From assembly GCA_963854835.1 (NCBI GenBank), contig OY978529.1:41164055-41228054 (forward strand): a DNA stretch of 64,000 nt, written 5' to 3'. The stretch comes from Megamerina dolium. Lineage: Eukaryota; Arthropoda; Insecta; Diptera; Megamerinidae. The number at the start of each line of letters is the position of its first letter. Positions within the stretch are counted from its first letter, which is position 1. Below the pieces are notes generated by a model. The model did not search any database and was not told the DNA's origin. It saw only the letters and a program-made list of their open reading frames with translations. This document shows positions 35,231 through 46,938 of this stretch, one piece after another. The position numbers were made by a program, and so were the translations under genes.

Positions 35231-36633
35231 TTTCAGCTTGAACGCACTAAAATTTTGGCAGTTACTCTCTTGTAAACAGCTAGATTTCAAGTGTCCCAAT
35301 ATGGTCGTTGGAAGTTTTCCCCTACAGTCACATATTGAACGCAGCAGCAGAGTGGAAAATGATCGTGTCGCTTGAACTTGTTGTAGTGTCTTCATGCTTA
35401 AACACACACATACACACAAATATATATCTCCATCTTGCTATCTCTCTCAATCTGCACATATATGCATGTTGATTGTTTGTCGCTTTGTCCGTCTGTGTAA
35501 ATAACAATTGCAGCAGTCAGTCAATAATTTTTGCTATTTGCATGCGGATTTTTTTATTTACTCTTTTTTTCTCTGTTGGTTGGCTTGTTGACTTACAATT
35601 TTTTTGTATTTCTGCTGCATTATTGTTCGGGCACATAGCGCAGATTATATGTTTATAGATCAATCGGCTATTATGCTTTTGTTTTTTATTTTCTTTGTAT
35701 ACCTATTTTTTATAGGTATACTGTATTGTTAAGTATATACATATGTATATGAGGGTATTCATTCTCCTGTGGATACTTAATTTTTTATGCATATTTTTAA
35801 TACATTTAATTTTGGACCACCATCAAAGTCTTTCTTTGTGAAATTCTATAATTATCTATATATACATTAAACTTGAAGTTGATCATTTTGCTTTGCAAAT
35901 TGCTATCAAAAATATACAGATCGTTTTATCAAAGGGATTGTTGTGCATGAATGGGTTAATAGCTGTATATTTCATTCCAAATTGTTTTTTTTTTTATTGT
36001 AAATATTTCTATACTTAATATTTTTCAATTGCTTTTAACTAAAAAATATCATCAAAGGTTATTGATACTTTTCTTCATGAAAGTAAGTCAACAACAATCA
36101 CCAATTGTACAACTACAATGTATTGATCTTGGTGATCTTGTTGATCTTGCATGCAACAAAAATCATTTTACATGATTACTATTATGGGAAATTATATCGA
36201 TGTTAACTTTATTTTCACATTGAGCTTCATTGTTCATTTATTATTTTTGATTATTATATTAATATTACTACAATCAATTTGCTATACTGATACTATAGTA
36301 CACTGCTGTAAAATTATATAAACTCAAAATTAATCTATTTTTAATTTCTCAATTTTTTATGTACACAGAATAATATTTTAAGAAAACAAACTAATTATTT
36401 AAGTCATGAATTTGCACCGGTTTTAGAAAATTGTCATATTTCTCAAAAATACCTGAAACTTTTCGGAAATATGAGCTACGGATATGGTACATAAACTCTC
36501 TAAATATTTTGTTGATTTTTGAGTTAATTTAGAACAAAATTTGTGCAATTTACAATTTACTTACAAAGCCAAGGTACTATATCCTATTACAAGAAGGGAG
36601 GCGGGTTCCCAAGAAGGACTCGACCAGAAGGAC
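35231..36633. other. AT-rich non-coding DNA
   Basis: No supported gene. It includes a CACACA/TATATA stretch near 35401-35430 and a triple GATCTTG repeat near 36126-36150. Confidence 0.5.
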
Positions 36634-36649
36634 TCGACCACGTGGTCGA
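36634..36649. repeat. 16-bp perfect palindrome with central CACGTG
   Basis: TCGACCACGTGGTCGA is self-complementary and has an E-box core. It sits at the end of a 14-bp direct duplication (AGAAGGACTCGACC at about 36612 and 36627). Confidence 0.9.
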
Positions 36650-36666
36650 CCAAGGTATATTCAACT

Positions 36667-36726
36667 CAGCAGAATACGGAAGTGCTTTGTACGGGAACAA
36701 AACAAAGCATTTCCGTATTCTTGCTG
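36667..36726 (+). ncRNA. Possible structured RNA or fold-back: 24-bp stem-loop
   Basis: The left arm 36667-36690 (CAGCA + GAATACGGAAGTGCTTTGT) pairs with 36702-36726, with one G-U pair and one single-base bulge, around an 11-nt loop. The length resembles a microRNA precursor stem, but nothing shows expression. A partial third copy of the arm (GCATTTCCGTATTGCA) lies at about 37007, so a decayed inverted-repeat element is the main alternative. Confidence 0.35.
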
Positions 36727-39700
36727 CTACAACAACAACATCCCACTACAATTTCACCGCCTAGGATCTCGGACAAGAATGCTCAGAGCTTCTAGTGCTA
36801 TTATTATGCCTAGCTGAAAAAAAATCTTCATATTGAAAGCATACGTTGCAATTTGGTTTTTCTCGCTAAATTAGATTCCTATTACGCTGAAAGTGAGTAT
36901 AAATCACCTACTTTGAAGAGCTTTTAAACTATCTAGTGTTTGAATAATTTTTTTTCAACAAATTGTCTTCCCGAAAGACTTGCGTTGTCATACGCACTAC
37001 TTGGAGCATTTCCGTATTGCATTTTTTTTTTGCAAAATCAATTTTTTAAATAATAAAATTTTTAGCAAAAAATGTCCTTTTTGGTTCTTTAAAAAAATGA
37101 TAAAAATTGAGATTTCGTTTAAAAATGAGTTTAAAAAAAAATAAATTTTTTTTATGAGTTTTTATGAAATTCTAATAACAAAATTCATTAAAATCACGTG
37201 CTTCTTACTTTTGTTAAATAGTAGGTCAAAAATGAAAAATTTACAAAAATACCAAATTTCTACAAATCTTTATATCCTGTACTCCTTGTACAGCAATGAC
37301 AATGCTCAATTAAAAGTAGAAACAAAGTACAAATTTTGAGTTTTGAAATAACGTTTCAATAAGCAATCGTTCGTATGACACAATTTGGAAAATTCATAGC
37401 AATTTGTTTATAGCTATCCATTTTGTGTTTATTAAAGTTTCCTCCAGTGTATATTGGTGAGTATATAAATTGAGTTATTTTCCGATTATTTCATCTATAA
37501 AGTAAAACCTTAAATACTCGTATTATTAATCTTTTGATACAAGTATTTATTAGCATTCTCTTTTCTGGACATATGCATATGATCGTACATAGTACAAGCA
37601 CATATGTAGCGATCTTGTAAATCTTTATCTTCTATGCCGTATCTATACTCTTTACATATCTCTGCTGAAGATATATTTTTGTTTATCTTGAACACTTGTT
37701 ACAAATCTTTTCATATATTGCATATGCATATACGATGTATCTGCTAACATCATAAATCTTTAAGCGCCAAGATGATCAAATCAATTGACGATCAGCTGCA
37801 TTGCAACAATCTCAAGATCATCGTTGCAATGTCTGGTAATAATGATATAAAAAAAAAAAAAATACAAAAACAACTAAAAATAAACCGAATAAAATTAAAT
37901 AAAATGTAAATAACCTCAAGTCAACGAAACTTGATTATGTTAGAAAGAAAAGTGCTTTAATTTATTGCAAATGCATAGTCGTATATTTTTGAAAAGGATC
38001 GTCTGTTGTATAAGAATGTATTGTATTGTATGCGAACATGTGCTAAGTGCGATTATAAAACTGGTTCAAAGTCAATATAATGGTTTATTATTGGATAGTT
38101 TGTATCTTTATATTCGTGGTATGTATATTGTATTATATTTTGATTGGATAGGATCATTTGTTTGATCATTTGCTGATTTCAATTTATGATAATATTTTTT
38201 TTTTGCAAATAGTCTATGGGTATTTATATTAAATTAAAAACATTATTGAGCAACAAAATGAAATAGCTCTCAATACTCGCCGTTCATTCATTTGTATATT
38301 TCTATTTAAAATGATGATTAGCCAATTGATGGTTAAAATGAAGATCAACTGATCATTATCTGAATGATGCAATTATTCGCTTTGGTCATATGTGAAATGG
38401 CTCAATATCAAAATGATCATTTAATCAGCTTATTCAAGAGTAGATACTCATGTATTTAGAACACTTTTCAATTGATTTTAAGTACTTAAGTATTTTTATT
38501 GAAGTCACGATCGATCGATTAATATGTTTTGAAAAAATATCATAAAATTTTAATTTAAACCAAGATTTATGCAATCAGTTTCAATATGAAATTAAGAAAT
38601 GTGATTAAGTGATCATTTTTATAAGAATTTCAACACTACATACGAGTACATAGATTGAATAAAAACAGTGAGCACGAGTATATCGTAATTCAATTAAAAA
38701 CCGATTATTTGCTCATAGATAAATGCTATTATTTAGAATGAATTAATTAAAATGTTATGTGATCTTGGTTGATGAAAGAAGAGAATTAATAGAAATTATT
38801 GCTTTTGATTGATTAAATGAATGGGGAAAATACATCTACTCAGAGTCACACATAAGAAATAAGAAACGAGTTAATGAAAATGAATTGCTTAGTCTGAAAA
38901 AATCAAACAAAAATACGTTTTATTTCCAAAATTTATAAGATGGTTTGGCTTAGTGAAATTGGTAAAAACATTTGATCTCTGAAATGTTCAAATAGGCTGA
39001 AATTGACTTTCAACATTTCTTTCCATCCTAAAAGTATGCAATCGTGTAGAGGAAGTATGAAAATATGATCATTTTCGATACGAAAGTATTCTAATAAAAG
39101 TTGGTGAACTTATGAAATTATAACAATAAAGAGACATAAATTAGAAACAATTTTATAAAGACTATGATTATGAAGATCTATGAAAAAATTCAATTTCAAA
39201 AAAAGGAATAATTGATTTTTAACATTTTTCTCCACCCTGAAAGTATGCAATTATATAGAAAAAGGAAGAGAAATCAAGGAAATGATTATAATTTTTTAAT
39301 ACTAAAGGATTTCAATACAAATTTGTAAACTTTATGAAATTGTAAATATCAAAATGAATAAATAAAAAAAAAAAATAAAAAAATTGTATGAAATTTAATA
39401 TATAATTGGGCAAAAAATGTGGTCGAAATTAGAGTAAATGATAGTATTCGTCGCTAATGAAATGATCGCGAAATTTTGCTAACAATATGGGCTCACTTTC
39501 CTTTAGAATGAGAATGAGCATCATTAATTTGGATAATATTGATCACAGCAGTATAATGTTCCTATATATTAAAACAATAATGTCTGATTTTTGGCTCAAT
39601 TTCAAATTATATACAATTGAGATAGATATTATATATAAATTATACCATTTGCCGCCTTTGATCATGTCAAATAAACGTCGAAAATAAAGAAAAAATTTCG

Positions 39701-40974
39701 TCTGTTAGATATTTTTGAAATTTATGCAGTTTATTTGTTTTTGCCACGCAACAGTTTACAAATATTATGTATTTGTAGTTAGTTTTATTTTTGTTGAGGA
39801 AACGCCAGCAAGTAAACTTCCTCCTTCCTTTTGGTGTATCTACAAAAGCAATTTTGTTTTCTTTTGTTTTTGGAATAAAGCAAATATTTTTGCAATGGCA
39901 AAAAACGAAAAAAATTGTCTAATTTTTTTTTAGCATATTTTTCATTTCATTTACTTATTTATATATTTACGTGAATGTGTTTATATACACAAGATAACTG
40001 ATCTTTGATCTTTCGATTTGATCAGTTGAAGAAAAGAGAGCAAAATTGATGGCGTTGAAGGTAGTGGAAGCATGATCGGTTTGGGAAGGGGAAAAACGAG
40101 AATAAGTGAAAAAGAACAACGTCATGTTTTGTTGCATGCTTCAATCTGTGTTTCAATCGATATAATTGATTCGGAAAAGGGTGTTTTTTCGAGTTCTCGA
40201 GCTTTCTAAAAGAGATAAAACGTCTACAATTTCATCAAAACTGGCAACCTAAGAGTCACTACTAAAATAAAATGATCATATCAAACCAAATTTCTGAATA
40301 ATTTGAACAAATTCCCTGTATTTTATTATTATTTCCAATGAAAAGTACATAGTTCGAAAAAAAGCCCTCTGTTTAAGTACTTGTATGCATTTTTTTGGTA
40401 GAAAATTTAACCTGGCGCCATTTAATACTTTTTTGTTTGTTTTTATTTTCTCCATCTCTTCCTTTTATATGAATGTAAGTTGTTAGGTACTTCAATCATG
40501 GAAAAAAGATTGTCAAAAGCCTAATTGGGTCAAAAAATGTTTTCAATTTGTTTTCTTTCTGTCTACCTTGTTGTCTGCGTATTTGTTTCTTCTTCAAATT
40601 TAATTGGATTATCACTTTTTGTTTTGAACTTATGAGTGCGATTGCGCGTATGTTTTATATTTACTATTTCTTTTAATTTCGTATTTCTTTGTTGCCTTTT
40701 TCTGTATCTGCCTTTCAACAAATATGATATTTACTTGTATTTGACAATATTTTAGAGCCATGAAGAGTTGTATTAATCAGCAGCATAGTTGCGCATTTGC
40801 ACATTTGTATCATTCAAAAATAGCAAAGTTCTAAAATAATGCTTTTAATTGAGGATATATTTGCAGAATTTTTAAATAAAATACTTGATCCGGGAAAACA
40901 AAATGCAATTTGAAGAGTTTTTGTTGTAATCATCGATTAGTTACACATTTATTCAGTTTTCATTGTTCTTAAGG
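36727..40974. other. AT-rich non-coding DNA rich in TGATCA words
   Basis: No supported coding region in more than 4 kb. TGATCA occurs ten times between 37773 and 40278. Inverted-repeat pairs lie at 37799-37831 and 39996-40027. The sequence is compatible with intronic or intergenic regulatory DNA, but this is not demonstrated. Confidence 0.45.
37799..37831. repeat. Stem-loop, 12-bp arms
   Basis: CATTGCAACAAT (37799-37810) pairs with ATCGTTGCAATG (37820-37831) with one mismatch, across a 9-nt spacer. Confidence 0.75.
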
Positions 40975-42265
40975 CAAGGTCCCTATACAAAATGTTAATT
41001 TCACAAAATAAAAATCGACAAAGTTGTATGCCTCAATATTTTTCTAACGAATCTTCATAAAATCTTGTGAATCTTAGTTTTTCACTAAACTAGTATGTCA
41101 TACGAAATTTTAAGTAATTCCATTTATAAATGAACGTAGTATCCATACAAAAATTGCGTTTTTTAAATAAAAATCGACAAATCTGTATGGAAGACGCTAT
41201 TATTTTCCAATGCATCATTCTAAAACTTCTGGAATCATAGTTTTCAACTAAAATAGTAATATATACAAAATTTGAAATCATTCCATGCATAAATAAATAT
41301 AGTTTCGGTACAAAATGAGCGTTTTTTTAAACAAAAAATCTACAAATTTGAATGAAAAGTGCTACTACGTTTTAATAAATCTTTATGAATTTTATGTTTT
41401 CATTTAAATTGCACTAAAGACAATGTATAATGTCATAAACAAATACAGAATCCATACAAAATTTGAATTTCTAAACAAAAATAATCTAATTTGTATGGAA
41501 AGTACTATATTTTTTAGTACAACCCAATTTATTTTTTTTTTTTTGGTATTTTTGGAAAACTTAGTTTTTAACGAAAATGTTAGTGTACATAAAATTTTAA
41601 ATCATAATATCCATGAACGAATGTAGTTTCCATATAAAATTTGCATGTTTCAAAACAAAAATCAACAAATTTATATGGAAAGTACCGTTATTTTGATCTA
41701 TTTTAGCAGTACTTCGCACATGTCATATTGTTTAGAAATTAATATAATCCTGATGAAAAATTAGTGTTTTTTTAAAGTAAAATCTATAAAATTTGAGCAA
41801 AAGGTACCGTTATTTTTAACAAGTCTGCATGAAATATTGTGAATCTTAATTTTTCATCAAACCAGTGGTTAACAAATAATTTAAAGTTATTTCGTTCGTA
41901 ATATAATGTAGTCGAAATACAAAAATATCATTTTTTAGAGAGAAATTATATAGAATATTATATTTTTTCAATTAATCTTCACAAAATTTAGTAAATCTTA
42001 TTTTTTCATCAAACGAGTACACAACATTAAATTTAAAATCATTTCGTTCATAATTAAATATAGTACCCATATAAACCGAACGTTTTTTTAAACCAAAATC
42101 GATAAATTTGTATGGAAAGTAGTAGTACACTTTAATGAAACTTAATAAAATTTAGAAGCTGTACTTTTTTCATCAAAATAATGCTTCACAAAAAATTTTA
42201 TGTAATTTAGTTCTCAAATAAATATAGTTTCCATGCAAAATGTTTCGACTACAAAAAAAAAATTA
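40975..42265 (+). repeat. Tandem array, satellite-like family F3, about eight monomers
   Basis: CCATACAAAAT-type boxes recur near 40983, 41142, 41303, 41451, 41629, 41915, 42067 and 42230, a period of about 150-165 bp with one decayed unit between 41629 and 41915. Each is followed by a T-run, AAAATCGACAAATTTGTATGG, an AGTACTATTATTTT-like box, AATCTTCATAAAATTT and TTAGTTTTTCA. The CATACAAAATGAGCG and AAAATCGACAAAT words are shared with family F2, suggesting common ancestry. Confidence 0.85.
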
Positions 42266-44438
42266 TTTTATAAATTTTGATTCATTAGTAATGATTTCAA
42301 TATATTCAATTTAATTGACTGCATTCTTCTGTACTCGTAGTGCTAAGTAATACAAACATACACTTAAAGCTTAGCTTTTAGTAGTAAGCAGTAGCAACCA
42401 CGTCACCTGTGATAGTGGGTTAATTTGAATGCTGTACTTATATGCCCTCTCTATTGTAGTCTATTGACTTTATGAATTCTTTTGCTTATCTTAACAACAA
42501 TTAATTCGGATAACAAGTAAATTAAGAAATTTTTAATGCATTCCTCTCATTTCTTTTTCATATTTCTCTGTATGTTAGCACTTGTAATCAGATGGAATTT
42601 ATACTACGAGTACAAGTATTATCGCTAATGTCTGTATGAAGATATCTTAACAATATCCAACTACTACTATGTATGGACAAGCTGTACAGATTTCGACTAA
42701 CATATATTGTTGTTATTTTATCTTTAACTATGATGATATGAGTTATTTCTATCAACATATTGTATGTATATAGATGCAGATAGTATGATAGTAGTATGTA
42801 TTGTATATAATAAGCCATCTTTGGTAAATATTACACTGAAATTATAGTATGATTGCATCTTATTAAATGTTTTGTTTTTCATTTAAAACAAAAAGAAACT
42901 ACTGTTCATCCAAAGAATGCACTTCCATCCTCTACCTCCCTATATGCATACAATTTTATAATAATATACTTGTGCATATGCATCTGACAAAATAAATGCA
43001 AATGCAAGCAACAAATGTAAATTTATTTAAAGAGACATTCAACTTGAAAATATATGTAGATTGTTGAAATGAAATGGGAAGAATGATAAATAACACCTCT
43101 CACATGTCACATCCATATAAAAATCATTTGTATCTGTAGAGAAAGTTATTATTTACGAAAAAATTATTTTTATTTTTTTTGCTCAGAAATTTTCTTAATT
43201 TTTTTTTTGTATTCACAATACAAAATATAAGAATTTTCCTTTCAATACTAGCCAAATTCTTTGCAATACAAAAATTTGATCTTAAAGAGGTTTTTTTTGA
43301 AAACAGTCTCACTCTCGAAATCGTTCTTTTTGGAATGGACTGTGAAGCATCATTTATTAAATCACGATTCATAAACTGGAAGTATGAAGATATTTTCTTA
43401 AGAACCAACATCCATGGGTTATCACTAAAGTCGACATATTTTCTGCGCCGTTGTCGTACTTGACAGCAAATTTGGTTTGATCATTTCTAACACCCCAATA
43501 TTTTCGATTTACCGATAAAAATCGTTTACAAGCCAGTTGAGTCGATTTACAAGAAGTAATTTAGTCATTTTCCAATGGGTTCCCGAATTCGTAAGCCTTT
43601 TTCTTTTATAAAAATTGCATGTATTTATCCTTTTGTCACAGAAAGGTATTCTAATTCGAAATATCTTCAATCGATTGCAATACTTGAATAGTCATATTAT
43701 GTAAAATTTCATTCACTTTCAGAACATTGGTGTAAATCATTAATATATTAAAGGAACTGTTTTAAAAAAATATTGGTTCAAATAGAAAAAATGAGAACGA
43801 AAAGTGATCATTTAAGATTTTCTTGTAATTAACCAAAAAACCCAGATATACCATTTGAAAAGTCTGCGTTTCAACTTTCCAGAACCGTAAATCATTGGAA
43901 AAAAGTGGATGAGTCACTGGTTTTTAAATCACATAAGCGACCTGAAGACGGAATTTAACGGTAAATTGAAAAATTAGTCATTTTCGAAACAAAGTATCGT
44001 GTTAAACTCGACCAAACCTACAACCTTTATTATTTCAGAATTTCATTGATTTTTTTTTTTGCTTGAATCATCTGCAACTTAAAAAAAAATTTTCCGAAAT
44101 TTCCTTAAGAATCGATAAATTGGAGGCATAAAAAAATTTAAACAAATATTTTTTTTAATTGATTTATATGCAACTTACAACAGTTATTTTCACAAATTTC
44201 AAAAAATTTATATAAATTAATGTTTATATTTTTCAAAATTAAAAAAAAATAATTTTTTTCACTCAGCTAAAAATTAATTATTTATGTTGAAATTAATATA
44301 ATTTTTTTTTTCTCATATTACTTCAGCATCAAATTTTAGACACACATGAGAAATATTTGCAACCTCGTTTTTTTTTTTTAAATTAATTTTTCTAAATACT
44401 CGTATGATTGCAAATAAATCGCTAATAATTTATTACAG
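42266..44438. other. AT-rich non-coding DNA
   Basis: No supported gene. Frames at 43124-43463 overlap on opposite strands with F/K/I-rich composition. Confidence 0.5.
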
Positions 44439-44889
44439 CACTCTGATCCAGCTGCATTTGCAACGGTTAATTGCACAAGCGCGTCTACGCATTATTACAC
44501 CGAATGGATCAATGTGGTTCTTGTTGTTGTTGCTGTTGTTGTTATTGGTTTTGCGGTCGATTATAATAAATATATGCGTTCGCAAATCACAAATCAAATA
44601 TGAAAACATTTGATCAAGCCACTATTCTCAATCGCACACACGATCACATTCATCACATTATGGTTTGCCGGCACGACCATCTGTTGATCGATTGTTGATA
44701 AAGACATGACTCGACGTCGGTTTTAAATTAGGAAGACTTGCTTCTAACACATTCATTACTTCTTAGTGAATTTTTAGAAGCGCGCTAAATACTACGAGTC
44801 ATTTTATACCAACGAATATGCAATTTTTCATGTGAAAGCGTAAAAATTTCGCGTACGTAATCATTTTAAGACCGTTTTATCAAATTTAC

Positions 44890-45085
44890 CATTAAATTCG
44901 ATTCAGCATTTGGAAAATCAATACAAAAGAAATAAATTTTTTCCTCTACTTGAAATTTTTTGTTGACACTTTTTTCGGTCGTTTTGGTTTTTTTTTTTGT
45001 TTTTGTCTACTTTGTATCGCGATCGCAATTTATCCGATTCGACAAATTAAGCAAATCCGTTCACACGCGCCGTCTCGTTGCAACT
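44890..45085 (-). other. Possible non-coding first exon
   Basis: Runs from the predicted start site at 45085 to a donor-like ATG|GTAAAT (complement) just left of 44890. There is no long open frame on the minus strand here. It could be the leader exon of the minus-strand gene at 13355-14900, with a roughly 30-kb intron, or of an unrelated gene. Confidence 0.25.
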
Positions 45086-45090
45086 GAAAC
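45050..45090 (-). promoter_or_regulatory. Minus-strand core promoter: Inr plus MTE/DPE-like motifs
   Basis: On the minus strand TCAGTT places a start A at 45085. AACGG then falls at +25 to +29, matching the 3' half of the MTE in register, and GGATT at +28 to +32 matches four of five DPE positions. The local G+C content (45055-45190) rises above the surrounding AT-rich DNA. No TATA box was needed or seen at -30. Confidence 0.45.
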
Positions 45091-45714
45091 ATGGAGTGCT
45101 GCCAAATGTCTGTGTGAATAGCTGCTAGCTGTTCTGTTGTGTTTTCCCTCTTTTTTGAGTGGAGTGTGTGCGCGAGCGCTCCAAAAAAAAAAATGATAAT
45201 TTTAGTGGTACGATGATGAGAACAAGTTCTTCAACAACAACAACACCAGCAGCAGTTGTAGCGCTGGAGCATCAACAACAGCTGGTGGGACTATATTGTT
45301 GGTTTTACGAATGTTGAACTATACTCGTATGTAATGTGAGTTTGTTGGAGACTCAACTTATTTCACACTCCATCATAGATTGGCTGTATGAGTATTTGTA
45401 TTATAGCCGGTGTTAATATTGTATTATCTTCGTCGTAACCATCATCGTTGTAGACATTGTCGTCGTCGTTGTTGTTTTTGTTCTTAAGCTTTCTTCCTCT
45501 CTCCACAATTTATATGTACGAAGTATTTTGACGAATACCTATGTGCTCCATTATAGAGTGTTGCCATAGTTTCTTATATATTTCTTATATTAGCCGAATT
45601 GAGATGGCTTTTCTAAGCTTTCTTGTAGAGATCTTTCATATTGTAAAATTATTTTACGATTTTTTATGACATAGAAGGCCAATAAAAGAGGTTCCTTGAA
45701 AATCCACTGCTATT
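45091..45714. other. Sequence upstream of the candidate promoter
   Basis: Contains CAACAACAACA and CAGCAGCAG-type runs near 45232-45260 and GTCGTCGTTGTT near 45458-45476. No open frame of note. Confidence 0.45.
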
Positions 45715-46540
45715 TTTGTTGGCCCTTTCCACACTGCAGAACTTTAGCAACATTTTTCAGAGCTGTGTTGCGGAGGGTTCTTAGAAACACCTTCTTCCGG
45801 CACCGAATCTGTAAGAGATACTCTAAACATTTTTCACCACGACGGATTCACTAATACTTTTATTGGCAGATTCCACACTTTACATCTATTGTGCCCCAAC
45901 AATAGGTTCACTACAACATCTATTGGCTAAGTCCTCATAGAGCTCTAATTATATAAACTACTTCTCAGCTTTGTTCACAGTTCTTTTAGAAACTTTTGGT
46001 AGCGGAATAGAAGCGTAAGCCCAATTCACGAATCACCGAATTATAAAGGAATGCCTTAATTGTTCTCTATATGACGGTTTTACTATTACTTGCATTGGCG
46101 ACCAAGTTTTCGCAGCAGGGTTCTCGTGATATAACTTGTTGCAGAGCCCTGTTGTAGAGATCTTTTTGAAGCATTTTCATAACAAAATATAAGCTGAGCT
46201 TAACGCACTAACTACTAAACTATGGCACCTAATTTAAAAGTGATTCTTTAAACGTTTCACCATTCGACCGAATGGCCGAGTCTATGTACTCTTGTGACAT
46301 ACATTTTTCTAAGCGTTGTAGAAGGGATAGTTTAGAAGATTTGTTGTTGTTACACCGTCGACTTTACGAACACTTTGATTGTCAGAGAACTCACAGTAGA
46401 ACTGGGATGATATATATTTTTTTGAGTTTTGTTGCAGAGATCTTTTGTGAGATTCAAAAGGCCAAAGCAAAACCCAATACAATTCGACGATTTAGCGTTG
46501 GATAAGTCACAATGGCGTTATGGCTCCATAGCGGTCTGTC
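45715..46540. mobile_element. Cluster of old, heavily decayed SINE-like copies
   Basis: Several segments resemble pieces of the SINE body: CATTTTTCAGAGCTGTGTTG with GGTTCTTAGAAACACC (about 45755-45795), TTCTCAGCTTTGTTCACAG with TTCTTTTAGAAACTTTTGG (about 45963-46000), and a near full-length ghost on the minus strand at about 46085-46235. Its right end reads CTAACTACTAAACTATGG, the complement of the tRNA-like head. These are far more diverged than the nine clear copies. The 77-codon frame at 46272-46505 crosses such decayed sequence. Confidence 0.5.
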
Positions 46541-46851
46541 CAAAGTAATTAATTTTGCAGCTTTACCAGCTGTCAAAAAAAATTATATCAGCTGCCTTTA
46601 AGTTGTTTCACACGAAAGGGCGAGCGGTTGTCGGTTCAACGCCGTCATAATTAAAAAAATTTAGAGTTTTTAACCTTAATGTGCCTGTGACACGTGCTGG
46701 CTGTCAGACAGTCTAGTATTTTTTGTTGTTTTCGCAAATAAGTGCTTTAGAAAAATCTTAAATTCTGTTTATAACTCGCAACTTTGAACAAGCCACCACT
46801 TAGTATTTAAAAATTTCCTCCTTTTAAAGTGGAGAAAAAAAATTTTCACAA
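46541..46851. other. Upstream region of a candidate small exon
   Basis: No element recognised. The B-box-like GGTTCAACGCC near 46639 has no matching tRNA structure. Confidence 0.35.
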
Positions 46852-46938
46852 ATGAGTTTAACTTGCAATCTGGTAATAATTGCTCTATTTACGGCATATT
46901 GTTATTATTATGAGATACAAAGCATTGTACGAGTGTGC
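46852..46938 (+). CDS. Possible first coding exon of a small secreted or membrane protein
   Basis: The ATG lies in a good insect context (CACAAATGAG) and starts MSLTCNLVIIALFTAYCYYYE, which looks like a signal peptide or membrane segment. After 29 codons the sequence reads TGC|GTGAGTC, a strong donor in phase 0. A good acceptor lies at 48092, and splicing to it gives 16 more codons and a stop, a peptide of 45 residues. Without splicing the frame stops at 47043. No family is recognised. Chance is possible in a 300-kb search space of short frames. Confidence 0.25.

Noticed and set aside
43124..43463. Pair of about 95-codon frames on opposite strands
   Set aside because: AT-driven F/K/I/N composition and mutual overlap.
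46600..46660. B-box-like GGTTCAACGCC, possible tRNA gene
   Set aside because: No A box or acceptor stem at the right distance.
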